NCBI GenBank assembly: GCA_902781045.1
Contig: CACZHT010000043.1
Location: forward strand, 1 to 35,452
DNA from: an uncultured Bacteroidales bacterium
GTDB taxonomy: Bacteria > Bacteroidota > Bacteroidia > Bacteroidales > Muribaculaceae
Direction: 5' to 3'
Length of the DNA stretch: 35,452 nucleotides
Of this stretch, positions 31,183 to 35,452 are shown piece by piece; position 1 is the first letter of the stretch; each line of letters opens with the position of its first letter. A program made the translations under genes and the position numbers. The notes under the pieces were generated by a model. That model saw nothing but the letters and a program-made list of their open reading frames with translations, did not search any database and was not told where the DNA came from.

Positions 31183-31533
31183 CTACTTGACGTTGAATCC
31201 CCGCTGCCGCAGGATGTCGATGACCCGGTCGCGGTGGTCGCCCTGGATGAGGATTTCGCCAGCGCGTGCCGACCCGCCCACGCCCAGCTGCTGCTTGAGC
31301 TGGCTGGCCAGTTGCTTGAGTGCCTGTTCGTCGCACTGCAGGTCGACGATGATTGTGGCCACCTTTCCCGCCCTTCCCTTTCGCTCGACGACGACATGCA
31401 CCCTTTGTTTGCCTTGCTGCTGCAGTGCGTCGCCTCGCTGCTGTGTCTGTTGGTCGGCCTGATTAGCCTCTGTCTGTTGTGGTGTGGGCACCTCGACCGA
31501 GAATGCCGCGCCCAGTTGTTCTTTCCAGTCCAA
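31183..31533 (-). CDS. yciH: Translation initiation factor SUI1/YciH homologue
   Basis: The 116-aa product opens DWKEQLGAAFSVEVP, as in Bacteroidetes YciH, then has a Q-rich linker and the SUI1/eIF1 fold (about 43-116): VHVVVERKGRAGKVATIIVD, LKQLGVGGSARAGEILIQGD and IDILRQRGFNVK. It may take part in initiation fidelity at the ribosome. There is no ATG in frame before the next upstream stop. The start must be the TTG at 31533 or another non-ATG codon, and TTG gives an N-terminus matching the family. Upstream is a -7 element, divergent from the ferredoxin promoter. Confidence 0.88.
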   Translation of the reverse strand: MDWKEQLGAAFSVEVPTPQQTEANQADQQTQQRGDALQQQGKQRVHVVVERKGRAGKVATIIVDLQCDEQALKQLASQLKQQLGVGGSARAGEILIQGDHRDRVIDILRQRGFNVK

Positions 31534-31588
31534 ACTTATCGAATTGAGAAATGAGAGTTGAGATTGCCGTTAGCGGCAGTTAGTTGTG

Positions 31589-31596
31589 CAAAGTTA
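31589..31596 (-). promoter_or_regulatory. -7 element TAACTTTG for yciH
   Basis: An exact TAnnTTTG match on the minus strand, giving a leader of about 50 nt. No clear -33 box. Confidence 0.45.
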
Positions 31597-31669
31597 ATGC
31601 TTTTTTGGTGAATTTTGGCCATGTTTGGCACAGAAATTGCATTTGCGAGACAAAAAAAGCGGAAAAGCG

Positions 31670-31700
31670 TTGTACAGTTCGAAAAATAGCAGTACTTTTG
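31670..31700 (+). promoter_or_regulatory. Ferredoxin promoter
   Basis: TTG (31670-31672), a 20-bp spacer and TACTTTTG (31693-31700). The predicted transcript starts near 31706 with a leader of about 53 nt. Confidence 0.7.
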
Positions 31701-31758
31701 CAGACCGTTTAGAACTATTCTTATTAATAACACTTCATTTTTTATTTGATTTAGAACT

Positions 31759-31929
31759 ATGGCATACGTAATTTCAGACAGCTGCGTGGCATGTGGAACT
31801 TGCCAGGGCGTTTGCCCGACCGGCGCAATCAGCGAGGGCGACATCTACAAGATTGATCCCGATGTGTGCATCGACTGCGGCACCTGCGCCGACGCTTGCC
31901 CCACTGGCGCCATCGCTCCCGGTGAGTAA
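31759..31929 (+). CDS. 2[4Fe-4S] ferredoxin
   Basis: A 56-aa clostridial-type ferredoxin. Two C-x-x-C-x-x-C-x-x-x-C-P motifs are present (C9, C12, C15, C19 and C37, C40, C43, C47), each followed by TGAI. The sequence begins MAYVISDSCVACGTC. It carries electrons between low-potential enzymes such as pyruvate:ferredoxin oxidoreductase in anaerobes. It is a single gene with its own good promoter and terminator. The length and two symmetric halves are typical of the family, and neither cluster is degenerate. Confidence 0.95.
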   Translation: MAYVISDSCVACGTCQGVCPTGAISEGDIYKIDPDVCIDCGTCADACPTGAIAPGE

Positions 31930-31953
31930 TCACCCAGTCCTAGCCAGTAAAAA

Positions 31954-31995
31954 CAGAGTTGCATCTCCCCTCAGGGAAATGCAACTCTGCTTTTT
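31954..31995 (+). terminator. Ferredoxin terminator
   Basis: CAGAGTTGCAT (31954-31964) pairs with ATGCAACTCTG (31979-31989) and is followed by CTTTTTG. It serves the plus-strand ferredoxin and possibly the convergent outer-membrane gene. Confidence 0.82.
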
Positions 31996-32015
31996 GTCGG
32001 CCTGTTTGCCCGCCG

Positions 32016-32504
32016 TCAGAAGGTGTAGCGCAGACCCAGTGTCGTCACGCTCTGGTTCCAGCTCTTGCTCAGTGCCTGGAACTTCTGCTCGACATAGAAG
32101 CGGAACTGGCGGTTGATGAGGTACTCATATCCCACACCGACGTTGGCGCCGAAGCGGTCGGTGCCCTCCGACTTGATGCCGTTGTCATACTTGTAGTTGG
32201 CATAGGAGAAGCCCAGAAGGGGATAGAAGTTGGACGAGCTGTGCAGACTGATAATGTAGTGCAGGTTGAGGTTGACATTGTAGCCCTGATAGCGGTTGTT
32301 CTTGAAGTAATACAAGAACTCGGGAGCCACACGGAAGCGGTTGACCGGCTCGATGAGCATGTGCGCGCCCAGTCCCATGAGCGAATGCTTTGAGCCATAG
32401 TTGAACTGGATGCCGGCGCTGATGTCGCCCGACTCGGCGCGAGCCACCATCGCGGTCAACGCCACGATGGCGATAAGGAGTAACTTTTTCATCATTTTTT
32501 CCAT
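32016..32504 (-). CDS. Small outer-membrane beta-barrel protein (paralogue 1)
   Basis: The 162-aa product has a signal peptide (about 1-23, ending ARA) and then eight or so amphipathic strands with alternating aromatic and polar residues (GIQFNYGSKHSLMGLGAHML, FRVAPEFLYYFKNNRYQGYN, YPLLGFSYANYKY), ending in the aromatic GLRYTF typical of barrel insertion by BamA. The size fits an OmpX/OmpW-like barrel. ATGs at 32504, 32495 and 32492 are all possible; the first is used here, though MKKLLLIAIVAL at the third would be a classic signal start. It is paralogous to the next gene. Confidence 0.78.
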   Translation of the reverse strand: MEKMMKKLLLIAIVALTAMVARAESGDISAGIQFNYGSKHSLMGLGAHMLIEPVNRFRVAPEFLYYFKNNRYQGYNVNLNLHYIISLHSSSNFYPLLGFSYANYKYDNGIKSEGTDRFGANVGVGYEYLINRQFRFYVEQKFQALSKSWNQSVTTLGLRYTF

Positions 32505-32539
32505 TTACATTATTAATAAAAATAGCTTGTTGTGCAGAT

Positions 32540-33019
32540 TCAGAACAGGTGTTTCAGCCCCAGTGATGTGACGGCCTGTGTCTCCTGCTTGACCAGCATA
32601 AAACGGCCCTCGCCCACGGCCACCCAGCGCCGGCCCAGGCTCAGCTCCAGCCCAGCCCCCAGGTTGGCTCCCCAGCGATTGACATTGGGGCCCTTATAGC
32701 CCCAGTGGCTGTAGGTCATGCCCACAAAGGGGTAGATGGCCAGCGGTCCGGCCACATGATGCACATAGTGCACATTGACATTGAGCTGCAACGTGGTCAC
32801 ATCGCGCCGCTGCGCAAAGTAGATCATCTCCGGCTCGACCCGCCAGTGGCTGTCGATGCCCAGCTGCAACTTGAGGCCGACACCGTGCTGGCCATACTCG
32901 GTGGCATAGTCATAGGTCACCCCCAGCGCCATGGGTTGACGGGTGTGGTGACTCTGCGCGGCCACAGACATTGCGGTCAGTGCCAGAGCCAGAGCAATGT
33001 GTCGCGGACTAGGAGTCAT
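32540..33019 (-). CDS. Small outer-membrane beta-barrel protein (paralogue 2)
   Basis: The 159-aa product has a signal peptide (about 1-21, ending VAA) and a barrel of the same plan as paralogue 1. Both share the E-x-x-Y-F, V-N-x-H-Y, Y-P-x-x-G-x-x-Y and N-R-x-G-A-N-x-G positions. The C-terminus SLGLKHLF corresponds to TLGLRYTF. The start ATG (33019) lies inside the end of the YitT-family gene, overlapping it by 11 bp, so translation may be coupled. It is a likely product of tandem gene duplication. The transported or bound substrate is unknown. Confidence 0.75.
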   Translation of the reverse strand: MTPSPRHIALALALTAMSVAAQSHHTRQPMALGVTYDYATEYGQHGVGLKLQLGIDSHWRVEPEMIYFAQRRDVTTLQLNVNVHYVHHVAGPLAIYPFVGMTYSHWGYKGPNVNRWGANLGAGLELSLGRRWVAVGEGRFMLVKQETQAVTSLGLKHLF

Positions 33020-33938
33020 GAGCCTGAGTGCCTTCTTCGAAATGCTCTTTCTGTGCCTTGCTCAGCCGCACCTTCATCTCGTCGAATCCATAGCCATAGA
33101 CACCATTGACATTGGTCTTGGTGATGAACGCCTTGTCGTCGACGGCCTTGATGATGCGGGCGATGTTGACACTCTCCAGCTTGCGGCACATGACCATGAT
33201 GACCTTGACGGGCTTCTTGGTGTACCATCCTGTGCCGTCGAGCACGGTGCATCCGCGGTGCGCGTCGGTGGTGATGGCATCGGCAATCTGTTGCCACTTT
33301 TCGCTGAAGATCATATATTGCACAGCCTGACGGCTGTTGTTGATGACCATGTCGGCCACAATCGAGTCGATGATCATGAACACCAAACCATAGACAATCT
33401 TGTCGGGACTGTGGAAGATGAGGTAGCTCGACGAGATGATGCACATGTCGCAGTAGAGCATCATCCGCCCGAACGACACATTGGTGTGCTTGGTGACCAT
33501 GGCGGCAACGATGTCAGTGCCACCGCTGCTGCCGTTGTGTGAGAATGTGATGCCCAACCCCATGCCACACAGTGTGGCACCGATGATGATGTTCATGAAC
33601 GGTTGTTGCTGCACCAGCGGCTGATAGCTCCATGGGTCCATGAGCATGATGAGAATGGATGCCACAGTGGCTCCAAAGACAGTGCGTATGACAAACTGCT
33701 TGCCCACGGTGCGGAATGCGATGATGAGCAACAGGATGTTGATGCCATAGTTGGTGATACCGACATTCCAGTTGAATGCAAAACGGCATAATGATGCCAG
33801 ACCGACAACACCCCCGGTGACAACCTTCTCAGGGAGGATGAATGTGGTGAATCCCAGGGCATAGAGGAAGAGGCCAAAGACTATCATGACATAGTCCTTG
33901 GAGTAGATAAGGAGTTTTTGACCCGAAACTTTATTCAT
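33009..33938 (-). CDS. YitT-family membrane protein (DUF161 and DUF2179)
   Basis: The 309-aa product has five or six helices between about 15 and 195 (VMIVFGLFLYALGFTTFILP, NYGINILLLIIAF, FMNIIIGATLCGMGLGITF) with GSSGGTDIVA, a signature of YitT-type proteins. The cytosolic DUF2179 domain follows at about 225-290 (TGWYTKKPVKVIMVMCRK, FITKTNVNGVYGYGF). It is an inner-membrane protein and its transport substrate is unknown. The 3' end overlaps the second barrel gene by 11 bp. The TAATTTTG element at 33967-33974 on the minus strand is a probable promoter. Confidence 0.88.
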   Translation of the reverse strand: MNKVSGQKLLIYSKDYVMIVFGLFLYALGFTTFILPEKVVTGGVVGLASLCRFAFNWNVGITNYGINILLLIIAFRTVGKQFVIRTVFGATVASILIMLMDPWSYQPLVQQQPFMNIIIGATLCGMGLGITFSHNGSSGGTDIVAAMVTKHTNVSFGRMMLYCDMCIISSSYLIFHSPDKIVYGLVFMIIDSIVADMVINNSRQAVQYMIFSEKWQQIADAITTDAHRGCTVLDGTGWYTKKPVKVIMVMCRKLESVNIARIIKAVDDKAFITKTNVNGVYGYGFDEMKVRLSKAQKEHFEEGTQAHDS

Positions 33939-33966
33939 GATTTAGACATTCTTGTATTTCTGGCTG

Positions 33967-33974
33967 CAAAATTA
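33967..33974 (-). promoter_or_regulatory. -7 element TAATTTTG of the yitT-like operon
   Basis: A match to TAnnTTTG 28 bp before the ATG. No strong -33 box. It is divergent from the holin-like gene promoter. Confidence 0.4.
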
Positions 33975-34012
33975 CAGAATTGCCGCGAGATAGTGGCGAT
34001 TTTTTTGGCTTT

Positions 34013-34046
34013 TTTGCATCCGATTGCCCAAAAAACCGTAATTTTG
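34013..34046 (+). promoter_or_regulatory. Promoter of the small membrane protein
   Basis: TTTG (34013-34016), a 22-bp spacer and TAATTTTG (34039-34046). The spacer is slightly long. It lies inside the longer reading frame and so supports the ATG at 34095. Confidence 0.5.
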
Positions 34047-34094
34047 CCCCTCCAGAAAAAACAAGCATCGCGCAACCAAAAACTAAAAACAACT

Positions 34095-34430
34095 ATGATA
34101 GCAAGATTCATCATTTCGGCCCTAGCGGTGTGGATTACTGCCTGGACCCTGGACGGAGTCACTGTCGAGCCGTGGTGGGCCGCACTGCTCGTTGCCGCCG
34201 TGCTCGGCCTGGTCAACACGTTCATCCGCCCCATTGTCAAGTTCCTGTCGTTGCCCATCAACATCGTCACGTTGGGGCTGTTCACCCTGGTCATCAACGC
34301 ACTGATGGTCATGCTGTGCGCCTGGCTGGTGAGCGGACACTTCAAGGTCGAGAGCTTCTGGTGGGCGCTGGCCTTCAGCATCGTCATGGCACTGGTCAAC
34401 TGGGTGCTGAGCCTGTTTGTCAAGAAGTGA
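34095..34430 (+). CDS. Small four-helix membrane protein (phage holin family / DUF of PF04020 type)
   Basis: From ATG 34095 the 111-aa product has four hydrophobic helices (about 3-20, 28-44, 54-80 and 88-107) with the family pattern TFIRPIVKFLSLPINIVTLG between helices 2 and 3. Databases call this group phage holin family protein (Mycobacterium 4 TMS type), although most members are chromosomal and not lytic. It has no neighbouring phage gene. The reading frame extends upstream to 33918 but the promoter lies inside that part. A strong hairpin follows. Confidence 0.82.
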   Translation: MIARFIISALAVWITAWTLDGVTVEPWWAALLVAAVLGLVNTFIRPIVKFLSLPINIVTLGLFTLVINALMVMLCAWLVSGHFKVESFWWALAFSIVMALVNWVLSLFVKK

Positions 34431-34451
34431 GCCGGGGCCTTGACTCAACAC

Positions 34452-34485
34452 AAAGGGCGCAACCCTCATGGGGGTTGCGCCCTTT
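34452..34485. terminator. Bidirectional hairpin terminator
   Basis: A 14-bp perfect stem, AAAGGGCGCAACCC (34452-34465) with 34472-34485, and a 6-nt loop. It lies between the plus-strand membrane protein and the convergent dockerin gene. The A and T ends suit termination in both directions. Confidence 0.75.
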
Positions 34486-34507
34486 ATCTTAGCGTTCAGT
34501 TGAGCGA

Positions 34508-35452
34508 TTACTTGCCCAGCATGATGTTGATCACGGCGTTGACATCGGCAATGTCGATAATGCCGTTGCCGGTGAGGTCGCCGGCGGCGGTCTGCTCCTC
34601 GCGGCCCAGCATCATGTTGATCACAGCGTTGACATCAGCAATGTCGACAACGCCATTGCCGGTGACATCACCCTTGATGCCCTGGACGAATCCGTCGACA
34701 TCCATAGTGATGCCCTCCTCACCAACGGTCAGCGTGAAGGTGTAGGTGCCGGCCTCGTTGATGTGGAAGTTGACCTTGTTCTCGGTCGCCAGAGGAATGT
34801 CGGTGCACCAGCCGGCATGGATCAGGTAGAACAGCTCTTCCTCGCTAGCCACCTGACCACCATACCACAGGTCGCCATAGTTGATGACAAACTCGGTGTT
34901 CTCGGCGAACTCGGCGGTAGCCTGGAGCTTGCCCTCATTGTCGGCAAACTCAACCTGGCTCCACTCGGCACCATCCTCGTTCAGGCCATAGTGCAGCACA
35001 TACTTGGGTTCGGGCTTAGGCTCAAATCCCTCGACATCCATTGTGATGCCCTCCTCACCGACGGTCAGCGTGAAGGTGTAAGTGCCGGCCTCGTTGATGT
35101 GGAAGTTGACCTTGTTCTCGGTCACCAGAGGAATGTCGTTGCACCACTCGCTGTGGATCAGGTAGTTCTCGCCACCACCGGCACCACCATACCACACGTC
35201 GCCATAGCTGATGACGAACTCGGTGTTCTCGGCAAACTCGGCGGTAGCCTGCAGCTTGCCCTCATTGTCGGCAAACTCAACCTGGCTCCACTCAGCACCC
35301 TCCTCGTTCAGGCCATAGTGCAGCACATAGTTGTGTTGCTCCTCAACCTTCACGGCCTCGGCGGTCAGCACGTTCTCCTCGCCCAGCGTCAGCGTGAACG
35401 TCACGTTGTACTTGCCGGCCTCGGCGATGTCAAGTGTCTGGTTGCCCTGCAT
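34508..35452 (-). CDS. Partial secreted repeat protein with C-terminal dockerin
   Basis: The gene runs off the right end of the window; the first 314 codons seen are its C-terminal part and the M at the edge is probably internal. After about 40 residues of another repeat, two beta-sandwich units (41-143 and 150-255) follow, opening YVLHYGLNEEGAEWSQVEF and containing WYGG, W-C-x-D-I-P-L and FHINEAGTYTFTLTVGEEG. A type I dockerin pair (261-314: DVTGNGVVDIADVNAVINMM and DLTGNGIIDIADVNAVINIM) ends the protein. The repeat reminds me of starch-binding or Ig-like modules in SusE/F-type proteins, but I cannot assign a family. It is probably surface-exposed or secreted. Confidence 0.8.
   Translation of the reverse strand: MQGNQTLDIAEAGKYNVTFTLTLGEENVLTAEAVKVEEQHNYVLHYGLNEEGAEWSQVEFADNEGKLQATAEFAENTEFVISYGDVWYGGAGGGENYLIHSEWCNDIPLVTENKVNFHINEAGTYTFTLTVGEEGITMDVEGFEPKPEPKYVLHYGLNEDGAEWSQVEFADNEGKLQATAEFAENTEFVINYGDLWYGGQVASEEELFYLIHAGWCTDIPLATENKVNFHINEAGTYTFTLTVGEEGITMDVDGFVQGIKGDVTGNGVVDIADVNAVINMMLGREEQTAAGDLTGNGIIDIADVNAVINIMLGK
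34688..35332 (-). repeat. Two near-identical protein-coding repeats of about 310 bp
   Basis: Repeat 1 spans 35024-35332 (103 residues) and repeat 2 spans 34688-35005 (106 residues). Long stretches are identical at protein level and nearly so at DNA level, which suggests recent duplication or gene conversion. Confidence 0.8.

Noticed and set aside
33918..34094. N-terminal extension of the four-helix membrane protein
   Set aside because: The promoter lies inside it and the family begins at the ATG at 34095.
34095..34430. Prophage lysis gene
   Set aside because: The holin label is a family name; no phage genes are adjacent and the gene has its own chromosomal-type promoter and terminator.

Overview
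The window looks like a chromosomal segment of a gut-type Bacteroidales, most likely Muribaculaceae or Prevotellaceae. The reasons are Bacteroidetes-style promoters (TTTG, about 20 bp, then TAnnTTTG) in front of many genes, no consistent Shine-Dalgarno sites, BspA-like leucine-rich repeat proteins, dockerin-tailed secreted proteins, a stand-alone sorting-domain-like protein and DUF695. The assignment comes from reading the sequence; no database was searched.

Left end (1-2640): an A/T-rich, accessory-looking stretch. It holds a tight two-gene pair (an unknown 334-aa protein followed by a two-helix membrane protein resembling putative AbiC-type abortive-infection proteins), non-coding or decayed DNA, and an internally deleted AlbA_2/Schlafen-type regulator.

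2649-10831: mostly secreted carbohydrate and envelope functions plus housekeeping. There is a BspA-like protein with a dockerin, an 839-aa GH9 glycosidase fused to a polysaccharide-deacetylase-like domain, a secreted protein of unknown role, fabG, a DUF695 protein, a cysteine-less thioredoxin-fold protein behind a structured leader, and a secreted hypothetical protein.

10897-18190: an envelope operon (beta-flower repeat protein and M23/LysM endopeptidase); an argS, Bax-inhibitor-1, alpha/beta hydrolase run on the minus strand; and divergent genes for a small unknown protein and a lipoprotein alpha/beta hydrolase. A 7-bp microsatellite runs into the stop codon of the first hydrolase.

18353-23710: lower-G+C accessory DNA with an archaemetzincin-like lipoprotein with altered zinc-site spacing, a leucine-rich repeat protein lacking a signal peptide, a pair of secreted papain-fold cysteine hydrolases (YiiX-like and transglutaminase-like), an unknown 359-aa protein and several palindromic repeats.

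23711-35452: cardiolipin synthase, a short sorting-domain-like protein, a nested palindromic element, a minus-strand run of yciH, an AddA/RecB-like helicase-nuclease and an SGNH esterase, a divergent 2[4Fe-4S] ferredoxin, two paralogous outer-membrane beta-barrels behind a YitT-family protein, a small four-helix membrane protein, and a partial dockerin protein with two near-identical 103-106-residue repeats that leaves the window. No rRNA, tRNA, CRISPR array or intact insertion sequence was recognised. The best candidates for something undescribed are the AbiC-like pair, the GH9-deacetylase fusion, the structured leader with a leader peptide, the variant archaemetzincin and the two-protease operon.
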